NCBI RefSeq assembly: GCF_000002985.6
Contig: NC_003284.9
Span: 11,780,001-11,844,000 of the forward strand
Length of the DNA stretch: 64,000 bases
From: Caenorhabditis elegans
Lineage: Eukaryota; Nematoda; Chromadorea; Rhabditida; Rhabditidae
Direction of reading: 5' to 3'
Shown: positions 24,228-35,162 of the stretch, piece by piece
Layout of the letters: each line of letters starts with the position of its first letter
Position numbering within the stretch: the first letter of the stretch is position 1
Made by a program: the position numbers and the translations under genes
Notes under the pieces: model-generated
Databases searched by the model: none
Seen by the model: the letters and a program-made list of their open reading frames with translations, nothing else
What the model was told of the DNA's origin: nothing

Positions 24228-25271
24228 ATGTTTCTCTCATACACAACAATGTTCCTAATTCTTCTCATTATTTCCCTCACTCAGGTGATTTCAAAACCGA
24301 TTTATTCCAATGAAATTGTTGAAAATCAAATGTCTGCTATCAAGTCAGCTGCAGAATCGAATAACTTTTCATTGCTTTTGAAGTTGGTGTCCCCGTCTGT
24401 ATTTGGTAATTTTTTAATGATATCGTGAAAGTTTAAAAAAAATCATTTTATTATTTCAAGTCAAACTATAATACAAATAAAAATTGAATGAGTAACATTA
24501 TAATTGATTTTTTAAACATTGTCGAATTTTGAAATAAATTGTTTAAAACACCAAAAAAAAGTGGTTCTATAGAAATTTCCTCGATGCATTAACATTTAAC
24601 AAATTTTAGAATTGGAAGATGGCGAACGAGTTCGAAAAGCATTTTTTTCTGCAAAACTTTTACTCATGGATTCCAAATTCGAACGACCTGGAATAGTAGC
24701 TACAGTTACTGAAAGTGGAAAATATACATCTCAAATTCGAATGAAAAGGGTAATTTTATATTGAAATAATTTGTAAAAAACTACAAATGGATACCCATTT
24801 TTTTATAAAATTTGTTTGCTGGCACATTAACAAAATATTTCCATCAATTTCGCATCACAAACCATGTGAATTGAAAAAAAGTTCTGCATTGTCGTTGTAA
24901 GTAATTCACAATAGCCCAAAAAAAAATGGTTGAAATCTGGAAATAGCAAAAAATGCAAAAATTAAGAAACTTAATTTCGAGATACAATACGAAAAATTGT
25001 TCTTTGTTGGTATTTTTTCTCCAATTTCTGTTATCACAAAATTTTAACCATTTTTACTGTATGCTGAATCGTGAAAGTGTATTTTAAACGCAGCACCGGA
25101 ATCAATATTGATCTGTCAGTTTTTACCTCAATAATAATACAAATGATACTTCATCAAACATTTATCTTATTTCAGAGCAAAGAGAGTGAAACTGGATGGA
25201 TACTAATCGCAGCTGGCTTTCTTGAATGTATGATAAATAACGATTCGGAAAGTTTTTGCCTTGATGATTGA
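24228..25271 (+). CDS. small secreted protein, 137 aa, possibly NTF2-like
   Basis: Three exons: 24228-24405, 24610-24749, 25176-25271, in matching phase. The first about 23 residues (MFLSYTTMFLILLIISLTQV then ISKP) form a clear signal peptide, so the protein should be secreted. The mature part (IVENQMSAIKSAAESNNFSL, LEDGERVRKAFFSAKLLLMD, TVTESGKYTSQIRMKR, GWILIAAGFLE) has a leading helix followed by beta-rich segments, reminiscent of the many small secreted NTF2-like proteins of nematodes; I am not certain of that family. TTCTTATCAG two bases before the ATG looks like a trans-splice acceptor, and AATAAA overlaps the stop codon. A further acceptor at 25313 opens coding-like sequence (VARLTEDKDVFLIQDRFK then stop), so an alternative last exon is possible. 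Confidence 0.68.
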
Positions 25272-25977
25272 ATAAATTATAAATTCAACAAAACATTTGG
25301 ATGATTTTCACAGGTTGCCAGATTAACAGAAGATAAGGATGTATTTCTTATTCAAGACAGATTTAAGTGAGCACGCATTTATTTTTTATGTTACAGAAAA
25401 ATAAAAATAAAAGACTACAAAAATTTTCTACCGGATCATAAAATGATATAAGAGAAGAGCATGGGAGCAAAAGTACACATATGACAATTGTACGCGGATG
25501 ATATATAAAATTTAAGAGAAATTCGGGTGATGGTGTTAAGTAATACAGTGGTGTAGAATCAGAAAAGGCTATTGAAATGAAAAGATTGAGCAATAGACAA
25601 GTGACATATACATCTCCATTGTTACAATAATTAAAATATCATAGCATTAATTACATTACTATTATATTAAATAAGGTTAAAAACCGATACATTACAAGGA
25701 AAGCGGGAAAAGTGAAGACACAGAAAAGTTGACGAACAAAAATATTCCCATTATATGCATACAACCAAAATAATAAGATGGATGAATGAGCGTGTTCTTA
25801 GGAAAATAAGGTTTGATGAGAGATGACAAACCTAGTGCGAGCGTACACTATATTATGCAAAAATTGAGTGCGTCTACTCACTTTTTAGGTTTAAGTTGAT
25901 TTTAGTTGGTTTAGGCGAATTTGTTTTGAAGTGTTGTGAAGATTCGTGACAGTTTATTCAAGTAAGTTGTAATTTGA
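25272..25977. other. convergent 3' flank between the secreted-protein gene and the MH2 gene
   Basis: Holds the tail of the plus-strand gene (possible alternative exon 25314-25369) and the 3' UTR of the minus-strand MH2 gene, which may run to about 25375, where an AATAAA occurs on the minus strand. No separate gene was recognised. Confidence 0.45.
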
Positions 25978-28900
25978 TTACATGTGAGTTCGTCTCACGT
26001 GCTGGTATTGTCCCCATGGTAGGGACCCTGTGCGGCTGACTCGGACTGCTACTGATGCTGGTTCGCGACACTGAAATGTTAGGTTTTATGTAGCATACAA
26101 GAAATTATAACACTTCTTTTTGACAAATGAAAACTTTCTCGTTAGAATTAAATTTAAAATGAAATAACTAACCAGAGTAGATTGGCCGTAGTTGTATGGT
26201 GGTAGGCGTTGTGTTGCTGGTGGCTGTTGTTGGTCTCGTGTTGATTGGTGTTGGTATTGTTGGTTGTGCGTTCTCCGGAGTCCTCGAGGCGCTTGGTGAG
26301 AAGAAGACGCGACGTGTTGTGAATGGGCTCGTTCTGGAGTGTTCCGCCCGCTGCTGCAATTGCTGCTGACGTTGTTGTACGGTTGGGTAGCACCGTGGTG
26401 GGGTTGGCGAGCGTTGCCGAATTGTCGCAAGTTGGGATGAACTGTGGCTGGTTGAGAGTGGTTGCGCGCAATGCGCAATCCGCTCGTTCGTTTCTCGAGA
26501 ACCTGAAATATACATGATTTTAAATTGAAATTCCTTAATTGAAGGATTTATTTTACAAATTGCCTTTGCAAAATTGAGAAAAAATGTCGACCACGGCAGG
26601 GATCGAACCTGTAATCCCCAGATTCGAAGTCTGGTGGCTTATCCATTAGGCGACGCGACCCCATTCTGCACCATAAAAGGTAGCGAAGGATTTTACCAAG
26701 TAGGAGGCAATGGGGTCAATATAATGTCCTATCATTAACTTGAAACTTACAATTTTATGAAATTTCTTGATTTTAATATTACTCATCCCAACCTTTTTTT
26801 ATAACCCTACATTTTGAATATTAATATTTTTACTTACAAAACGTATGCGATTTTTTTTGTTTTTACACTCAAAATAATAAAACTGCGTGGCGTGTACTGC
26901 AGAAAACCTAATATTTATGCCCCGCCTTTTAATCGTCCACTCACGGGGAAAACGCAAAAAGCGGTACCCCAGGCAATATCAGCCGCCGACATCATTCGAG
27001 GTCCGCGCACCACACTATTTTTCTCACTGTTGGCGTGGCGAGCTGTCCCCCCCCTCCCCTATTTTTGTCTTTTCCCCGTGAGTGGACGATTAAAAGGCGG
27101 GTCCTAAATATTAGGTTTTCTGCAGTACACGCCACGCAGTTTTATTATTTTGAGTGTAAGCTTGAGAAACACTATTTCTAAAAAAAAAGACGAGCATGTT
27201 TTCTAACGAATTTTACCCATTCTCACAAATCTTACTAAAACAATAAATTTTTATTACACGTATATCATATCTTGAAAATTCGAAAATTATTGATGTTTTA
27301 TGAACTTGTGAAATTAAAAAAAAGCCCACCTGACGGAGTTCGCTGACGAACGGGTTTGATCGGTTGCGTGGAGGATCGGACTGGACCGGGCTTCGACCGA
27401 AGTAAACTTCCATCTCCTCGCCGCGGTGCGGGTGAAACTCCCTCTGAAACAAACGGTAGGTGCACAGCCCAAAGGCAAACTTTCGATAATTTTCAAATCA
27501 AGGATTTTTCAATTATCGGAAGGTCACACTAACAAAACTGCAACGGAACCACAAATAAAATCAACAGACAAACAAAAAATCACTCAAAACAGTTATTGTA
27601 CACTCCAAAAATGAAAGCTCAAAATCTAAAACAGAGGGAATGAGGCGTTGGCGTGGGTAGAATACAAAAGTGAATTGAAAAGCAACAAAAAAAACTCAAA
27701 AAACCAGTGGCCACACACAGAGTTAAACAGTCAGTTCTAGTTACCATTTCATGATGGCGCTCATAAAACGCTGGGTTGGAATTGAAGCTGAAGCAAGAAT
27801 AATGAGAAATAGCAACAAAAATGAAAAGCCATTAAAAATAACATAATATATGGTTGGGTGTTAATTGACTTACGCGTTGTTAATTTGATTATATGGCAGC
27901 GAAGCATTGGGGAGACCTGAAATATAGGCATGGTTAAGGAAAAGCTGGGGGGGGGGGGGGGGAATTGTCGGCTTGTTGTGATAAAATGACTTTTGGTAAA
28001 AAACAGTTTATGTGCTACACTAATTTCTAAAGGAATAAATACAAATTCTAGAAAAAAAATTAAAAAAAAAAACGATTTTCTTTTACTGCTTCCAGTGACG
28101 CCACTTTGCAGATAAAACTTTTCCTGTAAATGTTGATGTTACGCGTATTTCTAAACTTTTAAAAATAAATTGTTTTCAGAGGAACATTGCAAAATAAGCA
28201 TATTCCAATGTTAACTTCAAGCAATATTTGTTAAAATTCTTTTGATATTTTAAGAATGGAGTTTTAAAAATTATTTTATACTAATCAACAAAAAAGTCTC
28301 TAGTTTTTGTTTAAATCCTATTTGAATTTGGACGAGTTTATTAGAACGTTGTACAATGGAGCACGCTTACAGACACTATTTTTCTAATTATCAGTTTTCA
28401 CGTTTTTACATTAATGTCTAGTTTTGTTTTTTTGTAGTTAAGTTAGTAAAATAAAAAATTTAAACGAATGACAAGGTTTTCAGTTAAAAAAAACTATGAA
28501 AAATGAAAATTGGGAACACTGGTTTACCCTATTATTCTGTTCTGTAAATCACATTTTCGGTATAAAAAAGTTAAAAAAGATTATTAGAGGTGCAAAAAAA
28601 TAATAGGGTTCTTGAGCAAATTACAATTAGTACATTGAATTACAAGCGCGCTCCATTATGAAAAATAAGTGGGAACTTCCCGAAACTAAAACGCTTTTGA
28701 TGTTCAGCTTGATATTTTTTGCAGTTGGCGTTCAAAAAAGTTTATAAAATTGAACAATATTCTTGGTAGCATCCAAATTTGTTGCCTTTGTTTTTTGAAA
28801 CGAAAAAAAGTGTTGAGTCACATTACTTACCCATATACGACGGGAACCATTTGAGTTTCACATTTTTGAACATATTTGTATCTATAGGGAAACATCAAAT

Positions 28901-31900
28901 GTTTTTTGAAACAAAAACTAATTCAAGCCAAACAAAATATGAAATCATACCATTATTAGGTTGCGGAGTTCTGGGAAGTGGTGGCGGTGGCGAGGACATT
29001 GGAATTGGAGGTGAGAGCTCAGATGCAGTTGACACGGCACTTGGGGTCCACACAGGTGCACCTTCTAACGTTGGGAGAAATTGTTCAGCTGCTGGGGTTG
29101 ACGAGAAGCTACGTGGCAATGGACAGACGTGCTCGGGAGTATGTGCTGGTGATTGGTTATAATCTTTGCGTGGCAAGGTAGGCACATTTACTGTTGGTGC
29201 TGGTGATGGTGGGTTAGTTGGTGGTTCGTCATCTGAATAGGATATGTTGTTGTGAGGATAGTGCAAAAAAAAGATGCTTGATGTGATCGTGAATAAGAAA
29301 TGAAATTAAGGAAAATTGAATTGTGCTATGCATTGTTCCTTGAATTATCTTGCATGAATAATAATAAATAATATGAATAAAAAAATCAAACCTTCGCTAA
29401 CTGCGTTGGCTTCTCTTATTTCACTTGTTTCCTTAAGCTCATCACGAGCTAAAGCAGCGAGCTCATGCTCTGAAACTACGCTAGAAGACGTTGACCGACC
29501 ATCCTGACAAAAATGTTAGATTATCACAAATGCAAACAAATTTCTTACTTTGTATCTCGATTGTGTCGAGCTCCAACTTCCAGAATCAAAATGCTCCTTG
29601 TTGCTGTCATAATCACTCGTTATTGAATGACTTCTAGTAAATATGACATCTTGGAGTAAAGGTCGATGTGCTCTACCTCCGGCTCTCGGTTTCTGGAAAA
29701 TTGTTCTTATGCTCAAGATTTTTTTGTGGCATGAAAAAATTTTTACTCACATCCAACATTTGCACTGCCGGACTTTCCGTGTACTTTTCTATCTCATTGA
29801 TCTTTTGCACCTGCTCCCACCGCTTTGCGCGAGATTTGATAGCAGTTGATGCTTCAGAGCGACGACCTGAAGAGTCTTCTCCAGACGAATCTAATGATGA
29901 TGTTGAACAGTGATACGGTTTTCTGAATGAATTCAGTTATTCAAAAGCTTCGAACCAATAATAGCATTATATTCTTAACACTTACTTTGGTCGCTCTTTT
30001 TTCACTAAATCTGCAGTTCTCAAGGTATTTGTTTGAGCAATACTTATAGTTGAAGCAATCTGTGCAAGTTGTTCCGGAGATATTGTCAGATTTTGATTAT
30101 TATTATTATTGTTACGTGTAGGTGTTGGAGTTCTAAAAATTTTAATTTCAAACAAAACATTTTAATGTTAAATTATTACCCTTTATTAGCCTGAGTAACT
30201 GCAGCTGCTATGATTTGAGTTAAAGTTTGGGCATTAAAACCAGAATTATCCGGACCGGACATTGGAGACGGAGAAGTAACACTGGGTAACCCATAGACAT
30301 TTACTGAAATCAAAGTTTTTTAGAATAGTTGAAACTAGATTAAGATCTCGTACTTGTGTATTATAGGCACGTATTTTATATTCAAATTTATAACCTTGCA
30401 AAAACTTTTTTGGTTGCATGTAGATAGCCTAACATGTGAACATACATCTAACGTTCTACTCATCTGAACAAATTCATGAAAGTTTCATTTATAGTCAAAA
30501 TGCATGCCTATAATACACAAATGCCAAGTAACTTACACAAAGATTTGATAAGAGGAATTTTCTCTTTAATCATATCAAGTGCCACCAAATTGACAATTGC
30601 AAACCAGCAAGGTGTTCGATTCATATCTGCTCCATCCTACAAATAATACGTTCAAAGGGAGTTTTCCAACATGAAGCAATAATATTTGAATATAGACATC
30701 AACCAAAAAACACAAGGGAATAATTTTCAAAAACAATTTCAAAACAATTACTTTATTTTGACAGTATAATCTTTTTTTGTTGAAAATCTATAATATAAAT
30801 TGCTTGTTTTCAAAAAAAAAAAACAGAAATAATTCAAATAAGATTTGTTTTTGATTCAAAAAAATACAATCACTCATTTTTTTGAATAATTTAATGCTAA
30901 AAATCAAAATAGAGTTTGCTGATTAAAAATCTTCAATGAACTCAAGTTAAATAAAAGCAAATAATTACTTACTTTGACCAAAGCAACTCTCATACACGTC
31001 TTCAGTAACAAATTTCTGGCATCAGGCGTTCCATCATGAAGCTCTCGCTCCAAAGAATGTTTGAACTTCCTCATATCGAATACTTTGTACGCTTTTTCAT
31101 CTTCCATTGCACCGTGATTCAATTTACCATGCAATCGAACTAATCGATCAGATATACAGTTGTTTCTGGGCTCTTTCCATCCTTGGCACACAATCGGTGT
31201 TGCTCCGCGAGCCATGCCTTTGATGTTACCTTGATAATCCATTTTTAAAATCACACCCTGAAAAAATTAAATCAGGATTTTTCTTGAAATACGATAAACT
31301 CACATCTGCTATTTTGGCTCGAATTTCTTTAGTATGATCATCTCGTGTTGGGTTTTCAAAATGATTAAAACCCAACGTTTTCCCATCAAATTCATCTTCA
31401 GACCCATCAATAATTACCGTTGTTTTTCTTAAATACGCTTTTGCAACCCGTTTGCATCTCTCCATAATAACAATTTTTCCCCAGATTTCATCGTCGATTG
31501 ATCCTTCATTGAGCTTGTTGAGCACTTCTTTCACTTGGTCCTAAAGATGTTTGATCCTTAAAAGGGCAAGTGAACGGAGACGGGGAGGTGGATAAGGAAG
31601 GAGTTTTCGAGTGGGTGTTCTCAAGATGCTTCACATTCCTTCGTGAGTTGGAAAATTTTATTTTTTGTGTTTTGATGAACAAGGCGGGCTGTGTTTTAGA
31701 CGTTTTCATTTTATCAAAAGCTCAACAAGTCGTCAAGTATCTGTGCTTGAACAATCTCTAAATCTGATTTTAAACCCGAAAAATTTTCAAATATATTAAC
31801 TGTATAATTTCGTTTCCGCGTTTTTATAAATGCCAACTAACATCAGATTTCTGAAAAATTATGGACTTGGTAAACGAACTTTATTGAAACAATGAGAACT

Positions 31901-34021
31901 AGCAGAAAAGGTGTGCCAATATTTTGGAGGATACTTCGCACTGCACAAAAAATGTTGAAGGATCATGCATCAGGTTATTAAATTTTCTTGTCAAATCACG
32001 TGTGAATGAACATTTTTAAAATATATAAGAACTTATAATTTGAAGATGGAGTAGCGTCAAAAGTGTTTAAAAAACAGTGGGGCCAAAGTTACCAAATATC
32101 ATAATGGAATTTTTATTTTGTTTAAAAAAAAGGCCATTACTGATTTTTTGCCATTTTTTGAAAATAAATATAGCACTGTCCCATATTCACATCCCTAAAA
32201 TATTTAAATACTGCTATTAGATTGTAAAATTTGAAGGATGTTTTTTTTAATTGACGATGTCTAGAAAAAAAAGTGAAAAAACTAAGTAATTACCCCTTTT
32301 TCAAACAAAATAGAAAACATTTCAAAAAGTTTGTATAGCATTACAAGAATATTTGGTCAATTTTTTCAACGCATTATGAAAAAATGACTATAAATTTGTT
32401 CTAAAGGGTTGGCATAGTTTTATTTCTGAGATTCGAATTTGAGAATAAACTATAGTAGAACCAAATTTTTTTTCGCCGATTAGCATACGATCATGACCGA
32501 AAGCTTGTGCACACACGTGCAGACACACACGTGATACTTGACGCAATCCGATAAATTCATTTTTTGTCCCAGTTTCTATCGTTTCGTTTGCCACACGATC
32601 CCATTGCGTCAAAGCTGGTTTAGAACTACTGAGCAAACAAGGAACGCAATATGCTCTGGCGTGCGCGCACCGATGCCAATCAACGTGTGTGGTCAAAACG
32701 CATGTTAAATGAGCCGATAATCGGATGAAGACGAGCAAAATTAATTCTGTTGGTAAATTGAAACAATGGGTTCGGAACGGCTGCAGAGGTTGCACCTTGC
32801 AAAATATTTGGAGTTAATCTATTTGATGTTATAAGACGGTTGGAGCTGATGAACTCAAAACGGTTTCACGTAAACCCAAAAATATTTTCCACTACATTTT
32901 CTATTAACAATTAAAAAAAAAATTGAATCAAAAATTAACATTTATTCGCCATTTTCAGGCTTAGAAAACCATTAATCTTAGGAAAGAAGGATCAAAGAAA
33001 CATTTCAAAAAAGGTAACATTTTTGGCCAGGTATACTACACAAGTACAATATAATCTTTATCTCAAAAAAGTGGGCTTCTGACCTAACCCTATAATTTTA
33101 AATGTTTTACATTACGTCATTCTAACTTGTGCATACACAGTGTGCGACATAATTCTGATCATTAAATGGTATATAAAACTAGATGAAATTATTTTGAAAT
33201 CAAGCAAATACTCGTCATCATACAGGCTGCTTTGTTAAAAAAAAATTCATAAAATCTGGCTCCAAGTGACGTACGTGATTGTTCCCTATTGTCTACTCAT
33301 CTTTCAGCAATTAGCCGCTCATTTTCTCCTTTGAAGCGCATTCTTCTAGTTCCGCACCCACTACGGGCGGCTGGATCAAATGTTTTTCTTTTATGCTGGT
33401 CGGTTTGGTTAGGTTTGGTGTACAAACAAACAAGAAAGTGAGCAAAACATTTCGCATTTTTAATACTAGATCAACAGCTAATTTTTGATGAGAGCTCATT
33501 CTTTGTACACACGACAAATACTGCAGAAGAACAACTTGCGTTCTTCTATAAATAATATGCTAAACGACTTTTACACGACTGTTCTGCTCAGGTAACCACA
33601 AAATGTTTAGTAATTTTTTTGCTGACCACTGGTGCTTCTGCCCACTTGATCAAACTTCGGCCATCAGGTGAAATCTCGCGCAAGACGAGAAGAGCTTAGA
33701 TATACAGTGTGCTTCGAAATAGTGCAAGGTGCTACGAGAGAGAAGGTGCTTGCCACTCAATACAATATGAATTTGATATCTTGAGGGCGATTCGCGCCTG
33801 GTGGAAGATGAGGCAGTTGTGCGAAATTGGATAGAAAAAGAGAAAGGAATATGAAAACTCTTGAGAAATTGATAGTGTATGGGAAGATTTGGGGGAGTCA
33901 CGATTAGGGTCAAAGTGAGAACACTCACCAATAGAAACGCGTCGGTGTCGTACCAAGTGTCAGAGTTCGGATTTGTTTGGGTACCATGGACTAATGAGGA
34001 TCGAGAAACTCCATTCTCCAT
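25978..34021 (-). CDS. Smad-like MH2-only protein (Expansion-type), 772 aa
   Basis: Fifteen exons on the minus strand: 34021-33929, 31540-31304, 31257-30973, 30636-30537, 30303-30180, 30132-29986, 29922-29751, 29692-29549, 29503-29392, 29232-28951, 27916-27874, 27787-27745, 27443-27330, 26502-26173, 26070-25978. All phases agree. Residues about 40-235 form an MH2 domain: DDEIWGKIVIMERCKRVAKA, IDGSEDEFDG, GVILKMDYQGNI, LLKTCMRVALVKDGADMN and RTPCWFAIVNLVALDMI align with the Smad pattern (W..I...E...RV..., ...STPCW...). There is no MH1 DNA-binding domain and no C-terminal SSxS receptor-phosphorylation motif, so it is not a receptor-regulated Smad. The DDEIW..I.MER.RRVAKAY stretch resembles the MH2-only Drosophila protein Expansion. 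The remainder is disordered: Asn/Ser/Pro-rich, with SSPPPPLPRTPQP and, at the end, Gln/His/Asn-rich sequence. A signalling adaptor role is inference. Confidence 0.82.
26588..26660 (-). tRNA. tRNA-Arg (anticodon UCG)
   Basis: A 73-nt cloverleaf on the minus strand starts GGTCGCGTCGCCTAATGG. The anticodon arm is CCAGA-CTTCGAA-TCTGG (anticodon TCG, reading CGA), the T loop is GGTTCGATCC and the discriminator is G. A TTTTTT terminator follows within a few bases. Departures from a perfect fold: C11-C24 mismatch in the D stem, A49-C65 in the T stem, and three GU pairs in the acceptor. The A and B boxes and the terminator are intact, so transcription is plausible; the mismatches leave open a decaying copy. 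It lies in the intron before the penultimate exon of the MH2 gene, on the same strand. Confidence 0.85.
26863..27159. mobile_element. inverted-repeat element with about 85-bp arms, in an MH2-gene intron
   Basis: TTACACTCAAAATAATAAAA at the left is inverted as TTTTATTATTTTGAGTGTAA at the right. The arms continue through CTGCGTGGCGTGTACTGCAG, AAAACCTAATATTTA and CGCCTTTTAATCGTCCACTC to ACGGGGAAAA with very few differences. The unpaired centre of about 120 bp is GC-rich (CCGCCGACATCATTCGAGG, CCCCCCCTCCCC). No coding potential. The near-identical arms imply a recent insertion or ongoing gene conversion. Confidence 0.85.
27947..27962. repeat. G16 homopolymer in an MH2-gene intron
   Basis: Sixteen consecutive guanines on the plus strand, about 30 bases upstream (in transcript sense) of the 43-base exon at 27916-27874. 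The transcript carries the complementary C16. Confidence 0.9.
31635..31709 (-). CDS. alternative first exon of the MH2 gene
   Basis: ATG at 31709 opens MKTSKTQPALFIKTQKIKFS and then NSRRN, followed by GTGAAG, which could serve as a donor in phase 0, the same phase as the acceptor of the MH2 exon at 31540. The resulting 94-bp intron would be ordinary for this genome. It would replace the acidic/Ser start encoded at 34021 with a Lys-rich one from an internal promoter. The donor is weaker than GTGAGT, so confidence is moderate. Confidence 0.42.
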
Positions 34022-34025
34022 CTCC
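33929..34025 (-). promoter_or_regulatory. distal first exon and probable spliced-leader acceptor of the MH2 gene
   Basis: TTCACTTTTTAG is followed by GGAG and the ATG at 34021. The exon encodes MENGVSRSSLVHGTQTNPNS and DTWYDTDAFLL and ends at a perfect GTGAGT donor in phase 0, compatible with the MH2 exon 2.4 kb downstream. The acceptor four bases before the ATG suggests trans-splicing. Confidence 0.6.
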
Positions 34026-35063
34026 CTAAAAAGTGAATTTTGGAAGAAAGAGAGCACAGAACAGATGAAAGCGAGGGAAAGACAGGAGTGGGTGGTTTGA
34101 ATAAAAGTATGAAATTCATTTTTTTGGTCAACAGAGTTAAATACAATAAAATTTTTCCCAAAAAGAGCAACGAAATATATTTTAATTTGTTAATCAACAA
34201 AAATAATATAAACTCAATAATAAATATAAAAATTTAAAAAAAAGTTACTGAGCTTTCAGTTTATTTTATTGAAGAAACCATCCCTAAATAAATGGTTCAA
34301 ATTACGAAAGAGAACTCATAAAAAACGTGGATTTTGTTATTCAGTTGCTTAGTGGATAACAATTTGTTAATCTCAATATCTGAAGGAAGTTACGGCATTT
34401 TACAAATACAACAAAAAATAATTGAATACATTTTTTGATAAATTTTTAAAAACATACAAAAACTGAACGAAATGTATAAAAACCCCACCCAGAGAGAAAA
34501 AAATTGAAGACGATAAATAGGAACACACAGGAAGCATGAAAATATATCCTGCACAAACCTTTTTGAGTCATGAGATATTCGTGAGTTAAGCCTAGCAGCT
34601 GCGTTCAGCCCTTTTTCGCGTATAGTCTCTCCCGGGTCATAGGCCCTATGCATCGATGGCTTATAGGGGATAAGAAGTAAATTTGGAGAAACGAAAAGTG
34701 GTGGCTGAATAAAAGGTTGGTTGCGGAAAGACGAGTCAGTGACGGAAAATGAAGGAGTTTCGGGTGCGCGAAGGTGACTTTTCTCGTTTTCTCGTCGCCT
34801 CTCTCAAGCTTGAACTGTCTTGACTGACTGTTTCGGCGCGGCAGCTGGCTCGCAGGAGCCTCCTTCCGCGCCGCCGCTTCCGGTGATTGCCAACGCCCCG
34901 AGCACCTGCGACTCTCACGGAGTAGTATTGTATCGTTTCACGCGACTGTGTTTTACGCTTTTTTCTGCCGCTAGTTGCTACTGCACTCACTGAATTTTGA
35001 GCGATTAGCAGCATACTAGCAGACTGAGTGAGGGACAATTGGGCGTCGAGAAGCTAAAAAACC
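34026..35063. promoter_or_regulatory. GC-rich island between divergent starts
   Basis: Between the MH2 gene start (minus, 34025) and the candidate plus-strand exon near 35064 lies a GC- and CpG-rich block (about 34740-35050; for example GGCGCGGCAGCTGGCTCGCA, CGCGCCGCCGCTTCCGG). That is unusual for this AT-rich genome and looks like a bidirectional promoter or 5' leader. It contains a 24-codon ORF from ATG 34749 (MKEFRVREGDFSRFLVASLK...), a possible upstream ORF. No TATA box was identified. Confidence 0.45.
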
Positions 35064-35162
35064 AATGGGAGCGGACCAGATACCTGTCAATGTTTGTGGA
35101 GGAGGGCAACAGCAACGACACAGAGGCCACGCTTGTCGAGCCACTTGTTCTAGAAGAACGAG
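35064..35162 (+). CDS. candidate distal first exon, plus strand
   Basis: Two overlapping starts precede a GTAAAA donor at 35163. ATG 35090 gives MFVEEGNSNDTEATLVEPLV then LEER, ending in phase 1, which joins in frame both to 37961 and directly to the coiled-coil gene exon at 46619. ATG 35064 has the better initiation context (ACCAATGG) and gives a Cys/Arg-rich peptide MGADQIPVNVCGGGQQQRHR... ending in phase 0, compatible with 44311. It may be the far-upstream start of the MTCL/SOGA-like gene or the start of a separate small gene. Confidence 0.35.

Noticed and set aside
26323-29181. Plus-strand frames over the MH2-gene exons
   Set aside because: They are antisense shadows of exons at 26173-26502 and 28951-29232, whose minus-strand phases chain perfectly.
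32388-32795. 135-codon minus-strand frame in the first MH2-gene intron
   Set aside because: Cys/His-rich by chance composition, no splice sites giving phase 0 into 31540, and it spans CACA/CACGTG repeats.
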